A stretch of DNA of 50,360 nucleotides from an uncultured Eubacteriales bacterium (GCA_900319695.1 ONPN01000006.1:1-50360); one strand, 5' to 3'; counted from the first letter of the stretch, positions 1-9,364 are shown. Translations and numbers: made by a program. Notes: generated by a model not told the origin, from the sequence alone.

Positions 1-134
1 ATGCGTCGGGTGTTGAAGCCATAGGCATGAAAGTCTTCGCAAAGCCTGTGGCAATTATCGTAGAGATACCAGGTTGATTTTGCTATGCCCACAAAATTGC
101 CGTTCATAATTCCGGCGTCAAACAAAATATTCAT
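1..134 (-). CDS. Glycosyltransferase-like protein, N-terminal fragment
   Basis: A minus-strand reading frame starts with ATG at 134 and runs off the left edge of the window. The first 44 residues begin MNILFDAGIMNGNFVGIAKS, which resembles the opening beta strand and glycine loop of GT-B (GT4-type) glycosyltransferases. The start codon overlaps the stop of the upstream gene by four bases (ATGA), so it is almost certainly the next gene of the polysaccharide operon. The domain assignment rests on a short segment and on context, so only the existence of the gene is well supported. Confidence 0.6.
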   Translation of the reverse strand, partial: MNILFDAGIMNGNFVGIAKSTWYLYDNCHRLCEDFHAYGFNTRR

Positions 135-1261
135 GTGTTCTCCAGCAGCTTGCTCAAATTCTGAACCGAGCGCTCTCTGATCTCGCGCTGCAGTTTTTCC
201 AGTTCCCTCACCATCCCGGCGTACTGCTCCCTGCTCATGGAGCTTGCTCTCTCAAGGGCCTGCGCAAGCTGACCGTCTTCGTAGATCACGGCGTTTTTCT
301 CTGAAAAACCGTAGTACTCGGCGGCTTTTTTCTCAATGATACAGGGGATCAGAAAGCCGAGAGACAACTGTTTGGAGCCGGAGGTCTGGCAAGTGGTAAA
401 ACTCTTCTTGACGCCCTGATAGAAGTTTAAGACGATAAAATCCGCCGCTTCAATTCTGGCAAACATGTCTGCAAAAGAGACGCGCCCTGTAATCTCTGTT
501 ATGTTTTTGACGTTCTGATCGATTCTCCCCAAAGGCCGGTGGAGGGAGCTGTCCAGCATTGGGAGCGGGAACAGCTTTATCACCGCGAACTTTGCCAGAT
601 GAAACAGTTCATCCAACAGCTTTTCCTGTTTTCTGATCAATACCAGTCTCGGCGTCTCGCCGGTTTTTTTGTATAGTTGATCCGCCGCTCTCAACAGCTC
701 ATTCCGGTTCTGGCTGACCCCGACGCTGATAACAGAAACCTGATCGTGCAATTCTCTTTCGGGTGTCGCAGCGCAAAAAAAGTTTGGGTTCACCTCCACG
801 ATCTCTCCATCCGGGGTCTTCGTGGAGCTGAGTGTAAGCATTCTGTTTTTAAAATACCGCAGCCTCTCTCTGTATTTCTGCTCCGGCAGATGGAGCTTAT
901 GGCTGCACCCAATCATGCCCTGTTCGTTTTCAAACAGCGGTTTTGCGCGTTCCACGGCTTCCCGGCACACCTTGTTCTTCATCTCAATGGTGCTGAAAAA
1001 GAGCAACGTATACCCGTTTTCTCCCTTTAATTCCGCGATCCTGTCCGCGGCATGCTCGCCGTCGAACGTATAGATCTGTATTCTCTCTCTCAGCTCGGGG
1101 CATCTGCAAAACACATCACCAAGCCGTTCGTAGTTCTGATGCAGCAGGCAATCCACTTGATACCCCAAGAGCAAAAAATAGTACGCAAAGCCCGGAATGA
1201 TCTCATAGTGATAAGCGTTAGGCTCGAATATCAAAACCCTCTTTGGTGTTGTCTCAGTCAC
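131..1261 (-). CDS. Putative GT-B fold glycosyltransferase or related polysaccharide protein
   Basis: This 376-residue protein starts at a GTG codon preceded by AGGAG with a 7-base gap. Its N-terminus (RVLIFEPNAYHYEIIPGFAY) looks like a Rossmann strand that opens a GT-B protein, and the C-terminal half contains a DFIVLNFYQG segment and a long amphipathic helix. I see no DXD motif and no clear donor-site signature, so a known family cannot be named. It lies inside the glycosyltransferase operon and overlaps the next gene by four bases, which supports a role in surface-glycan assembly. It could be a divergent glycosyltransferase or a processing enzyme. Confidence 0.6.
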   Translation of the reverse strand: MTETTPKRVLIFEPNAYHYEIIPGFAYYFLLLGYQVDCLLHQNYERLGDVFCRCPELRERIQIYTFDGEHAADRIAELKGENGYTLLFFSTIEMKNKVCREAVERAKPLFENEQGMIGCSHKLHLPEQKYRERLRYFKNRMLTLSSTKTPDGEIVEVNPNFFCAATPERELHDQVSVISVGVSQNRNELLRAADQLYKKTGETPRLVLIRKQEKLLDELFHLAKFAVIKLFPLPMLDSSLHRPLGRIDQNVKNITEITGRVSFADMFARIEAADFIVLNFYQGVKKSFTTCQTSGSKQLSLGFLIPCIIEKKAAEYYGFSEKNAVIYEDGQLAQALERASSMSREQYAGMVRELEKLQREIRERSVQNLSKLLENT

Positions 1262-1349
1262 GGTGTTTCTCCTGCTTTCTCATTTTTTGCGGTCACGGAG
1301 CCGTAGTTTTGCTCGGCATTCGCTCTCATTGAATTGGATCAGCGTATCC

Positions 1350-2744
1350 TTAACGCCGCGTTCCGACGTTGGATAAACGTTGTTTTATCGTCTTTACAAA
1401 CCGATCAGCCGTCTCCTTCGGCGCTATGTACACCGGCATGATCTTGGTAAATGCAGCGGAATATCTGATCCTATACGCCAGATTGGCGTTGAACGCACTC
1501 AAACGCGAGCTTTTGCAGTCCTGTCTGATACCGGTCACAGGCTCGTCGTCTGTTTCTATCGTTGCCTGGATCTGGCTGCTATAGGCCAACGGGGCAGTTG
1601 TACATTTCGCTCTGAAGGCGTTGATGCTTTCGCGCAACAAGTCCGGATCGCTCAGCAGATCCGCAAGATCTCTGCTGCTGTTTTCGATCACAACGCCATT
1701 TCCTCGTTTTTTTGTCTCATGTGCAATATTACCGCTGAGCTTATTCGTGATTACAAAACAATTGGCCGCCAGACTTTCATAGTATGTAAAACTGTACGTT
1801 TCAGGACAATTTGAGAACAGGATCACCGCATCGATTCTGTTCATCCTTAAGGCGTCGATCATCGCATGATCGCCCTTTTCATGCGTTGATACATATTCCT
1901 GAATAACGCCCTCTGTTGTTTTCCTGGACTGCCCCAGATAATACAGCTCAATTCCCCGCACTTTCTGTGTTTTTTGCAGCATTGCTACAGCATCAGCAAA
2001 GGTGTTCCATCCTTTTTGAGGAATCGCTGATCCTATAAAGGCAACACGGATCTTATCCTCCGGCTTGATTTTGCCTCTTTCGTCGCGCCAGACAGCTTCC
2101 GGGATCAGATGCGGTACGATTTCAACGTTATCTTTATACTTCGGATAGGATTCAGCCCAAAGACGCGCCGCTGATTCAGACGGTGCTATGACTCGCAAAA
2201 CAGGGATTTTAGCAAAGAAGGCTTCCAGTTCCGCATGAAGCTTTTTTGATTTTTCATAAAACCGGCAATCAGAGCATTTTTCGTCATACAGCAACGAATC
2301 TCCGCAGAATTCATTTCGGTTTTTTCTCAAATTGATTTGCTTGCAGCAGGTACAAAAATCGTGAATAAAAAGCGTGATCTTCTGTCTGAAAGAAATGAAC
2401 GCATATAGTTCGTCAATATCAAGGTCAATTATGTTGTGTATATATACGCCTGCGCATTCTTTTTCTCTGTTATAGGCATTGATCAGTTCTATCACTTGCC
2501 GGACTGATTTGATCCCCCTGAAGCAGGAATTCTCGACAACGCCCCAGCCATGAACAAACGGGATTCCAAGGATCGCCCTCAGATCCAAGGGAAAGAGCAC
2601 AAGTACATCGACCTCCTGGTTCTTATACAAAACGGCCTGATCAACAATATACCTTTCAGTCCCTCCTCGACCAATGTAAGGGTTTTCATGGTTGAAGAGA
2701 ATGACATATCGTTTGTTCTCACTCTGTTTTGATGCTGACCACAT
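1350..2744 (-). CDS. Family 4 glycosyltransferase (GT-B)
   Basis: The 464-residue product has the GT4 layout. The N-terminal domain has an acceptor-side glycine motif (GRGGTER, about residues 25-31) after a beta strand. The C-terminal domain opens with VAFIGSAIPQKGWNTFADAV, the usual nucleotide-sugar strand and helix. A later CPETYSFTYYESLA segment matches the E-x7-E region that binds the donor sugar phosphate. A Cys-rich stretch around residues 130-165 (CTCCKQ and CSDCRFY) is uncommon and could bind metal. It probably adds one sugar to the growing glycan at the cytoplasmic face. The ATG at 2744 has only a weak purine-rich ribosome site, and donor and linkage cannot be read from the sequence. 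Confidence 0.82.
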   Translation of the reverse strand: MWSASKQSENKRYVILFNHENPYIGRGGTERYIVDQAVLYKNQEVDVLVLFPLDLRAILGIPFVHGWGVVENSCFRGIKSVRQVIELINAYNREKECAGVYIHNIIDLDIDELYAFISFRQKITLFIHDFCTCCKQINLRKNRNEFCGDSLLYDEKCSDCRFYEKSKKLHAELEAFFAKIPVLRVIAPSESAARLWAESYPKYKDNVEIVPHLIPEAVWRDERGKIKPEDKIRVAFIGSAIPQKGWNTFADAVAMLQKTQKVRGIELYYLGQSRKTTEGVIQEYVSTHEKGDHAMIDALRMNRIDAVILFSNCPETYSFTYYESLAANCFVITNKLSGNIAHETKKRGNGVVIENSSRDLADLLSDPDLLRESINAFRAKCTTAPLAYSSQIQATIETDDEPVTGIRQDCKSSRLSAFNANLAYRIRYSAAFTKIMPVYIAPKETADRFVKTIKQRLSNVGTRR

Positions 2745-2768
2745 ACCATCACCGCTCGCTCTAATGAT

Positions 2769-3731
2769 TCAGATTTTTTTGTTTCTCTGCCGCAGATACC
2801 AAACGAACAGAAAGCCAGGACAAAATGATAAACCAATCTCATACTTGTACAGCTCCGGTATAAGCCGTCTATATTTTAATAGACCAAATACGTCTCCTTG
2901 TATTCTTGCTTTGCAGCATTCTTTCATATCAGATAATTCCGGATCATCGGGGTGTAGTTTTTCATATCGGCACAGCATTTCATCAATTGGAATACATCTT
3001 TTTATATAGTAATCCTCTTTCTTTGAGATGCCTGCCAACGTTCCAGAACTGTTATTCCCATGTATCCTCTGTTTTACCAGCGCTTCTTCCATGCTTACGA
3101 TTACTCCCGCCGCGGATAAAAAGAAAATCAACTGCTGGTCATGCGGAAGCTTCGAATTGAGAGGAAGAAAGCGGACGATCTCTTCCCGCTTTGCAACGAG
3201 TGTCATACCGGTACAATAACTGAAAAACGCCGCTCTGGGTGTAATATGATCCCCTGTTCTCCACGTGAAGCGATCCCCTGTTTCTGCATCTCTTACACTT
3301 TTACATACAAGGTTTCCGTTTTGATCGATCAAAGACCGATCACACACCGCGGCAACCGCATTGTTTTTCTCAATTTCCTCTATACACCGCCTGATTTTGC
3401 TGGAAAGCCAAATATCATCCTGGTCACAATAGCTTACATATTCCCCTGTTGCCAGTTCCGTCAATCTCTCAAACGCCTTCGTATATCCAAGATTGATCCC
3501 TTCATCATAGCAGTGTATCGGGAAATGTGTAATGCATTGATCAAATAATTCGTAATCGATCTTTTCCTCCGGGCAATCGTTCCAGACCAGCAGTTCTATA
3601 TCCGGGTAGTCTTGCTCATTCAGAGATATAAGCTGCTCTTTCAAGAAAACCGGATCAGGGTGATAGAGTGACAAAAGAATGGAAACCTTCCCTGCGCTAT
3701 GTGGGTAAAATCCTTTGCCTGTTCTGTTCAT
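2769..3731 (-). CDS. Family 2 glycosyltransferase (rhamnosyltransferase-like)
   Basis: A 320-residue GT-A enzyme. It opens with VSILLSLYHPDPVFLKEQLI and has the metal-binding DXD region in YVSYCDQDDIW (about residue 105), followed by a GMTLVAKRE segment, as in bacterial rhamnosyl- and related GT2 transferases. A hydrophobic C-terminus (GFLFVWYLRQRN) suggests membrane attachment. Its ribosome site, GGGAGAGAG just before the ATG at 3731, lies inside a duplicated gene tail (3735-3860), so the signal that drives its translation was copied along with that tail. It belongs to the polysaccharide operon; the donor is unknown, although RmlC and RmlD in the same locus make rhamnose possible. Confidence 0.87.
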   Translation of the reverse strand: MNRTGKGFYPHSAGKVSILLSLYHPDPVFLKEQLISLNEQDYPDIELLVWNDCPEEKIDYELFDQCITHFPIHCYDEGINLGYTKAFERLTELATGEYVSYCDQDDIWLSSKIRRCIEEIEKNNAVAAVCDRSLIDQNGNLVCKSVRDAETGDRFTWRTGDHITPRAAFFSYCTGMTLVAKREEIVRFLPLNSKLPHDQQLIFFLSAAGVIVSMEEALVKQRIHGNNSSGTLAGISKKEDYYIKRCIPIDEMLCRYEKLHPDDPELSDMKECCKARIQGDVFGLLKYRRLIPELYKYEIGLSFCPGFLFVWYLRQRNKKI

Positions 3732-3734
3732 ACT

Positions 3735-3860
3735 CTCTCCCTGTTTCCTTTTGGATCACGGTATTGCTCTTCTGCGCGTTTGCATATGCTTTCGAGACAA
3801 GCTCCGCCGCAAACGGAGGCCAGAAACAGCGCAGGATTTCCATTTCCTCTTTTATAATGA
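3735..3860 (-). pseudogene. Duplicated 3' tail of a GT2 gene
   Basis: In the minus-strand frame this segment encodes EMEILRCFWPPFAAELVSKA and then YANAQKSNTVIQKE. It is nearly identical to the C-terminus of the GT2 gene at 4894-5727 (LEILCRFWPRFAAAIVSKAY and then AKAQKSNTVNQKE). The nucleotide match runs for about 115 bases and includes the downstream ribosome site. The rest of the gene is absent, so this is a remnant and not a gene. The two copies flank the GT8 gene at 3864-4901 in direct orientation. Confidence 0.85.
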
Positions 3861-3863
3861 CGC

Positions 3864-4901
3864 TCACAAGCACATTTTCCATCTCGAAGCCTTTCTTTTA
3901 CTGAGCCAGGACATAGCCGGATCAACTGCATATACATTGAGTTTGTAAAACAGTTTCCGGATCACCGGCCATGTGTGCCCGTTTATCACTTCCTCTGCTC
4001 GCTGCATAAACGCAGGGCTCCGCCTCTCCGTTTTACGCATACCCGCCCACGGTGAGAGCTGAAGGTATTTGTCCCACAGATCAGACAGCGCACACCGAGC
4101 ATCCTCGATCCACGGTTTATCAGCCGAGCAGTAGTGATAGATCACCGCATTCCGACTGGCCTCCTCCATTTCTTCTCTGCTATAATAGTGCGGTTTTTTG
4201 CTCAGCGAATGAACATAGTAGTATTCATCAATGCCAGCTGTCAGAAACTCGACGAAGAAATTGTACCTTACGTCCAATCGCTTGATCTTGCCCTTAAATA
4301 GGTCATTCAAAGTGTCCTGATCCGGGAAACGCAGCTTTCCAGCATGGCTGGTGATATACGGAAAAACGGCAGCATCACACCCGAGCCTTTTCCACTGCAC
4401 CGCATCAAACAGGATGACGCCCGAATTATAATAGGGCTCATCCCGGCGATGGCCAATGTGTTTATAGAAGACATAGCATAACGAATCCTGCGTCATGGCG
4501 CATAGCTTTCCCTCCAAGTCCATGTTGTACAGCTCGCTGAGGTCTGCGGTCACAATTGTGTCAGAGTCCAGATACAAAAGGCGGTCAAGGTCCTCCTCAA
4601 TCATGCCCGGGGCAAACAGTCTTCCGTACGCGGCATAGGAGCCGCACCACTTTGGCGCGCCGACGGCCTCGAGCCGCTCCGAGATTCCGCTCATATCCAG
4701 AAACGCTATGGTGCGACCGTAGCGCTGTGCAAGAAGCTCGATTTTTTTTCGGTTCTCCTCCCGGATGCGGTCGTCGATGAGATAAATGCGGATTTCCTCC
4801 CATCCCCTGTTGTTTTCTAAAAGTGAACAGAGGGATACGCCTGTGACTGCGGCATAGCGATCGTCGCACTGATACAGGACGTTCATTATTTTTCTATTCA
4901 T
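3864..4901 (-). CDS. Family 8 glycosyltransferase
   Basis: The 345-residue protein opens with MNRKIMNVLYQCDDRYAAVT and has the GT8 metal motif LLYLDSDTIV at about residues 107-116. It then has the family signature NSGVILFD and the FPDQDTLN segment that contacts the nucleotide sugar. Such enzymes transfer galactose or glucose, with retention, onto lipopolysaccharide-like or surface glycans. The ATG at 4901 is preceded by GGGGAGAG and overlaps the end of the upstream GT2 gene by 8 bases. Directly repeated copies of a GT2 tail lie on both sides, so this gene may have moved as a cassette. The donor sugar is not determinable here. Confidence 0.9.
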   Translation of the reverse strand: MNRKIMNVLYQCDDRYAAVTGVSLCSLLENNRGWEEIRIYLIDDRIREENRKKIELLAQRYGRTIAFLDMSGISERLEAVGAPKWCGSYAAYGRLFAPGMIEEDLDRLLYLDSDTIVTADLSELYNMDLEGKLCAMTQDSLCYVFYKHIGHRRDEPYYNSGVILFDAVQWKRLGCDAAVFPYITSHAGKLRFPDQDTLNDLFKGKIKRLDVRYNFFVEFLTAGIDEYYYVHSLSKKPHYYSREEMEEASRNAVIYHYCSADKPWIEDARCALSDLWDKYLQLSPWAGMRKTERRSPAFMQRAEEVINGHTWPVIRKLFYKLNVYAVDPAMSWLSKRKASRWKMCL

Positions 4902-5727
4902 GATCTCTCCCCGTATGTATTTCCTTTTGGTTCACGGTATTGCTCTTCTGCGCCTTTGCGTATGCTTTCGAGACAATGGCCGCCGCAAAGCGAGGCCAGA
5001 AGCGGCACAGGATTTCCAGTTCCTCTTTGGTGCGGCTGCTGTCATTGATACATTCCGACGTGGTTGAGCCGGGCCATATGCGGTGGGTCATCAGGCGCTT
5101 GGGACAGTACACGAAATCGCCTGTCAGTCTGGAAAGGCGCTCCCATGCGTCCCAGTCCAGACAGCTTTTGTATTCCTGCCGAAACGGAGGGTCCGTCACA
5201 ACGGTTTTATTGATCGTCACAGCCGGGCAGCAAATGGGATCGCCAAAGGCCAGAATACAGCGTCGGATCAAAATGCTCCTCTGAAAAGGGCGGAAACGAA
5301 GCGGTGCCTCCATCAGGCGCTTGATGCGTAAAATCCGCTGACCGTGCACCGGCTTTCCTCCCCGGTTTTCATCATAGTCCGTAAAAATCAGCACAGGCGT
5401 TTGTTTGGGGCCGATCGCGGCAAGCGTCTCTTTGAGAAAATCGGGATGGTAGAGATCGTCCTGATGGCAGATGGTGACCAGGGGCGTTTTCGCAACGGAG
5501 CAGGCAAAATTCCAGTCTGATCCGATCCCCGTATGGGAGGGGTTTACAAACAGCGGAATGGCGTAGCGCTCCGAGAGCTGCCGCAGATATTCGTTGGGCG
5601 TGGATGTCGCTATCGCCACGTCACCGAGAACGCTCTGGGCAAGGATCGATTTGGCGCAGTCTTCCAGATAGGGATTGTCCTGATACGCGCACAAGACAAA
5701 AGTGTGCTCTTTTTCAGTAAACTGCAT
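4894..5727 (-). CDS. Family 2 glycosyltransferase
   Basis: The 277-residue product has a GT-A N-terminus (TFVLCAYQDNPYLEDCAKSI) and a DXD-like CHQDDLYHPDF segment near residue 90. The central part (KSCLDWDAWERLSRLTG) resembles the acceptor side of GT2 enzymes. The C-terminal 40 residues (from LEILCRFWPRF) are repeated as a remnant downstream at 3735-3860. The start overlaps the DUF2304 gene by 14 bases and the end overlaps the GT8 start by 8, so translation is probably coupled. Its role is inferred as one sugar-transfer step in the surface polysaccharide pathway. Confidence 0.87.
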   Translation of the reverse strand: MQFTEKEHTFVLCAYQDNPYLEDCAKSILAQSVLGDVAIATSTPNEYLRQLSERYAIPLFVNPSHTGIGSDWNFACSVAKTPLVTICHQDDLYHPDFLKETLAAIGPKQTPVLIFTDYDENRGGKPVHGQRILRIKRLMEAPLRFRPFQRSILIRRCILAFGDPICCPAVTINKTVVTDPPFRQEYKSCLDWDAWERLSRLTGDFVYCPKRLMTHRIWPGSTTSECINDSSRTKEELEILCRFWPRFAAAIVSKAYAKAQKSNTVNQKEIHTGRDHE

Positions 5728-6109
5728 ATTCCTCTCCGGCTTTCCTCTCGTTAGTCTCCACTTTTGCCTCCAGTTCCCTCACCCGCTTTTCCAGCAGCGC
5801 ATTGGTCTGGGCCAGCTGCAAAAGCTGATTGTTCAACCGCGAAACGATGGCGGTCAGGGACATGAGGATAATCATGACACAGAATAATACGATGGCAAAC
5901 AACGCATTTACCGGACTTGCGATACCGACTATCGCTGCGGCCCAGTCGAGCATTCTCGGAAACACCGCCAGCAAAAGCATCACAATGCCGGAAAACATCC
6001 ATAGCAGCGAATACTTCAGGTTGATCCGCTTACGACGCAGGAAATAGATCAGCAGCGTAAAGTACAGGCCCACCGCAGCCAGCATAAAGATTTGAAGCGT
6101 TTTACTCAT
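5714..6109 (-). CDS. DUF2304 membrane protein
   Basis: The product has 131 residues, three predicted membrane segments in the first 90 (near 5-24, 34-54 and 66-88) and a C-terminal coiled coil of about 30 residues (LNNQLLQLAQTNALLEKRVR). This is the DUF2304 family layout. DUF2304 genes usually sit beside a polyprenyl-phosphate sugar transferase, as here, where the start overlaps that gene by four bases (ATGA). By context it is a membrane partner in making or flipping a lipid-linked sugar; no biochemical activity is established for the family. Confidence 0.85.
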   Translation of the reverse strand: MSKTLQIFMLAAVGLYFTLLIYFLRRKRINLKYSLLWMFSGIVMLLLAVFPRMLDWAAAIVGIASPVNALFAIVLFCVMIILMSLTAIVSRLNNQLLQLAQTNALLEKRVRELEAKVETNERKAGEEYAVY

Positions 6110-6810
6110 GAAGCATTCTTCCCTCCGAATACACTGGACAACAACAAAGCCAACGTAACCTTGATCATGTAATAGGCGGCATGAAGGGGGTTGATCGAGC
6201 TCTTCCCGCCCTGCCGCTCACGCATCCGCACAGGAATCTCCATAACCCGTGCGCCGCGCAGTCCGGCGGAGAGAAGCGCCTCCGGTTCCGGATAATCCTG
6301 CGCGTAATGATTGGCAAAAAACGTGATCATATTCCGATTTGCCGCTCGCATACCGCTGGTAACATCCAGTACGCGCAGGCCGCATAAGCTGTAAATAAGA
6401 CCGCTGAGAACGCGGATACCGAAGCGCCGCATCGCGGAGGACTGAAACCCCTCCCGCTCCAGAAAGCGGGAGCCGATCACAAGATCCGCCTGATCGGCTT
6501 CCAGCGGCTCCAGCAGCTTACAGATGTATTCCGCCATGTGTTGACCATCGCCGTCAAACTGGACCACGGCGTCGTATCCGCGCTCCAGCGCGTAGCGGTA
6601 GCCCGCCTGCACGCCGCCGCCGATGCCCAGATTGACAGGGAGCGACAGGTAATCCACGCCCAGGCTCGGAAGAAGCGCAGCCGTATCATCTGTGGAGCAG
6701 TCGTTGACAATCAGGGCCTCCGCCTCCGGATAAAAGCGCCGCAGGTCGGCCAGCACCGCAGGCAGATTATCCGCTTCGTTGTATGCGGGAATGACGATCA
6801 AAGTTTTCAT
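6106..6810 (-). CDS. Polyprenyl-phosphate glycosyltransferase (DPM1/GtrB-like GT2)
   Basis: The family start TLIVIPAYNEADNLPAVLAD is followed by DCSTDDT, by the glycine-rich NLGIGGGVQAGYRYAL and by the catalytic VVQFDGDGQHMAE (DXD). The ending, with MRERQGGKSSINPLHAAYYM, fits the dolichyl- or undecaprenyl-phosphate mannosyl/glucosyl transferase group of about 230-240 residues. I chose the ATG at 6810 because the conserved strand begins there and a GAGAG site precedes it; an in-frame ATG at 6834 would add eight residues and overlap the upstream gene. The product would make a lipid-phosphate sugar used by a membrane GT-C enzyme, and the large membrane protein just upstream is the obvious candidate. 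Confidence 0.9.
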   Translation of the reverse strand: MKTLIVIPAYNEADNLPAVLADLRRFYPEAEALIVNDCSTDDTAALLPSLGVDYLSLPVNLGIGGGVQAGYRYALERGYDAVVQFDGDGQHMAEYICKLLEPLEADQADLVIGSRFLEREGFQSSAMRRFGIRVLSGLIYSLCGLRVLDVTSGMRAANRNMITFFANHYAQDYPEPEALLSAGLRGARVMEIPVRMRERQGGKSSINPLHAAYYMIKVTLALLLSSVFGGKNAS

Positions 6811-6814
6811 TCTC

Positions 6815-9364
6815 TCATTCTTCTGCGTGATCATGGTATATTACTCTGTATATGCCGATGTCGTCCAGGTTATCGTGATAAATCAGTTCAAAGCCTGTGG
6901 ATTCGCTCCCGTTCAGGGTGCTTCCGCCGCTCACGACGTAACTCACATCCCACAGCCGCAGATCATCGACATTAAGGTCTATCTGGATTTGGTCGATATT
7001 GTTCAATATGAAAGCGGTAGGTTCATCGGTTAATGTGATGGTCATGTGCGCATATCTGTTGTATACCTCTATGTATTCTCCGTTTTGATCCAGGGGCGTA
7101 AACAGGTCGAAGCGTGGCGGCCAATTCAGATAATTGACGCAGTCAACGCCTTGCGCATAGATATATTTCGGCAAAAACCAATGGTCTAACGCGACCCACC
7201 TTCCGCTGTCCTCGGCGTCGATCGCCCGGACCTCTCTCGCCAGTGGAGTATCGGTCATCATGGCGGTCCCGGAATTGATGGGATTGACGATCGCGCCGCA
7301 GAACAGCGTCAGAATGAGCATCAGCGTCATGAACTGCCGTTTTTTTCCGAAGAACAGCAGGTTGGCAAGGACGAAGAGCCCCAGTCCCACATAGCAGAAG
7401 CCCGCCGCGCCCATATAGTCCACATAGTCCCTGTGTCTAAGGATCGCCCATGCAAGCAGGAGCAAAACGGAGCCGTTTAGAAGGACCAGCTTGACCGCCA
7501 TTGCGGCCCGCTCCATATGAACCTGGTCGGGCGTGCGAGTCTCTCCTCTTCCGGCCGGAGCGATGCCTGCCGGCGCGAGATAATAACACTCCAGCAGGAG
7601 AAGGACCGAGGCGGAAAAGCCCCAGACCGTATAGAGGCGCTCGGAAGTGGAATAGGAAAGCAGGGTAAGCTTCGCGAGATGATCCCCGATCCCCAGGACC
7701 ATATAAACCATACAGAACGCGCAGAACAGCACGGTGCAATGGACCGAGAAGCGATTCCGAAGTTCTTTGAATTTCAAAACATAGATAACGAAGGGAATGG
7801 GAAACAGGTGAAGGAAGGAGGATATCTCCGATTGATTGATGCCGGGAACGGCCTGTGCCTTCCATGGCATAAAGGGCATGAGCAGGTCATTGAGCCAATA
7901 CTGGTTCGGCAGATCGCCCCCCACGGAAAATCGCGCACCGGGGTAGACGGTGGCCAGCTGCGCGGATGTCTCGTCCTGATTGGCGAGGAAATGGATACCG
8001 ACTATAAAGGCCATACACAGGCAAGTCACCATGATCACCGGGATATCCCTCCGGGTAATGGGGATGGCCCGCTTTTCAAGATAAATGCCAATCAGCAGCA
8101 GCAGGGAAAAATACGCGAGAGGAATGTCCCAGGCCGGATAGATCCCGTTGACGATCACCGGAGTGAAACAGACGATGAAATAGGCGCAGAGGAGCTTTTT
8201 CCAAGCCTTTTTTTGCTCAAAATACTCGTAGAACAAAACGACCATCATGACAATCGGGCCATAGCTTGACGGCCCCCACCACCACTGAACGCCCGGCGAG
8301 AGGGCCAGGATCAGGGACGCCGCCGCCGAGAACAGGGGCTGACCCGTTATGATCCGGAAAAGAGCGTATCCGGCGATGAAGCCGATAGCCTGATTGTAGG
8401 CGAAACTCCAGGAATATGCATATTCCGTGGAAAGGAACAGCGATCCCCAATTATTCGGGTTCAGCAGGGTGATCACTTTCTCGGCAACCTTTGGCCAGGA
8501 GTCCGCCCCGCTCCAGAACAGGGACCAATGCCCCACTGCGCGATCGTGAAAGAAGGAGGCGCCCCCCAAATACTCGTCGCTGCGTATCGCCCTGGGTCTC
8601 CCGATGGAAAAGGTTTTTACCGCGGCGATATTGTTGGGAATCACCATGTTGTAGCATCTCATGCTGGAATTGTTAAGCCGGAGTACAACGCAGAGGACCA
8701 TGGCGGCGGCAAACAGATACCATCCCTTTCGGCAGAGCTCCTCTTTGCCGGTTTTCAGCAGCCGAAGGGCCGGTTTTTCCCGTTCATAAAGGGAATAGAT
8801 CAGGACCGCCGAAATCAGCGCCCAGTTGACGAGCAGTCGATCTGCGCGGAAGGTCACGTCCTTCACGGGAAACGTAGGCAGGGCGTCGGTTTTTGTAACG
8901 TAGATTTCCTTCAGTGCCGTCTGCCCGTTAATGTCCACGCGGATATGGGTATATTCCCCCGTGGGGAGCGAAAGGAGGCACTCCGTACTTCCCTGCATCG
9001 CCGTTGCGTCCACATGTCTTTCCTCGGAAAGATTCTCTCCCTCAGAGGCATAGTAGACCTGAATCGTGATGTCATTTTGAACCGGTGCATCAAATGACAC
9101 AACCACGGAGGAGATGGCTTGCTTCCTAAGCAAAAAGCCGATCTGAGGGTCGTTGTTTGTCGGTGTGAACAGCGAGCCGGAGACCGTCATGCCGCTGACG
9201 TAGTACTCCATCTCCGGGTACAGGACAAGCGCGTCCTCCGGGCGGCTGATCGTCAGGTGAGGCGGCGTCAGGGAAAAGATCGCTCCTTCCAGCAGGAAGG
9301 TTATGAGCAGAGCGGCAAGGAGCACATTCAGCCACCGCTTTTTCTTTACAACTTTTTTAATCAC
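6815..9364 (-). CDS. Large polytopic membrane protein, candidate GT-C-type sugar transferase
   Basis: The predicted 849-residue protein has a short basic N-terminus (IKKVVKKKRW), a first membrane segment, an extracytoplasmic domain of about 180 residues, and then ten or more membrane segments with a final soluble domain. The loop RSDEYLGGASFFHDRA and the segment PGVQWWWGP may be functional sites. I place the start at GTG 9364 because GGGAGG lies ten bases upstream and the frame extension further upstream overlaps another gene in shadow. The GTG overlaps the stop of a 37-residue ORF (GTGA). It sits directly before a DPM1-like gene and a DUF2304 gene, as GT-C enzymes that use lipid-phosphate sugars do. 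No exact family is recognised. Confidence 0.72.
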   Translation of the reverse strand: MIKKVVKKKRWLNVLLAALLITFLLEGAIFSLTPPHLTISRPEDALVLYPEMEYYVSGMTVSGSLFTPTNNDPQIGFLLRKQAISSVVVSFDAPVQNDITIQVYYASEGENLSEERHVDATAMQGSTECLLSLPTGEYTHIRVDINGQTALKEIYVTKTDALPTFPVKDVTFRADRLLVNWALISAVLIYSLYEREKPALRLLKTGKEELCRKGWYLFAAAMVLCVVLRLNNSSMRCYNMVIPNNIAAVKTFSIGRPRAIRSDEYLGGASFFHDRAVGHWSLFWSGADSWPKVAEKVITLLNPNNWGSLFLSTEYAYSWSFAYNQAIGFIAGYALFRIITGQPLFSAAASLILALSPGVQWWWGPSSYGPIVMMVVLFYEYFEQKKAWKKLLCAYFIVCFTPVIVNGIYPAWDIPLAYFSLLLLIGIYLEKRAIPITRRDIPVIMVTCLCMAFIVGIHFLANQDETSAQLATVYPGARFSVGGDLPNQYWLNDLLMPFMPWKAQAVPGINQSEISSFLHLFPIPFVIYVLKFKELRNRFSVHCTVLFCAFCMVYMVLGIGDHLAKLTLLSYSTSERLYTVWGFSASVLLLLECYYLAPAGIAPAGRGETRTPDQVHMERAAMAVKLVLLNGSVLLLLAWAILRHRDYVDYMGAAGFCYVGLGLFVLANLLFFGKKRQFMTLMLILTLFCGAIVNPINSGTAMMTDTPLAREVRAIDAEDSGRWVALDHWFLPKYIYAQGVDCVNYLNWPPRFDLFTPLDQNGEYIEVYNRYAHMTITLTDEPTAFILNNIDQIQIDLNVDDLRLWDVSYVVSGGSTLNGSESTGFELIYHDNLDDIGIYRVIYHDHAEE

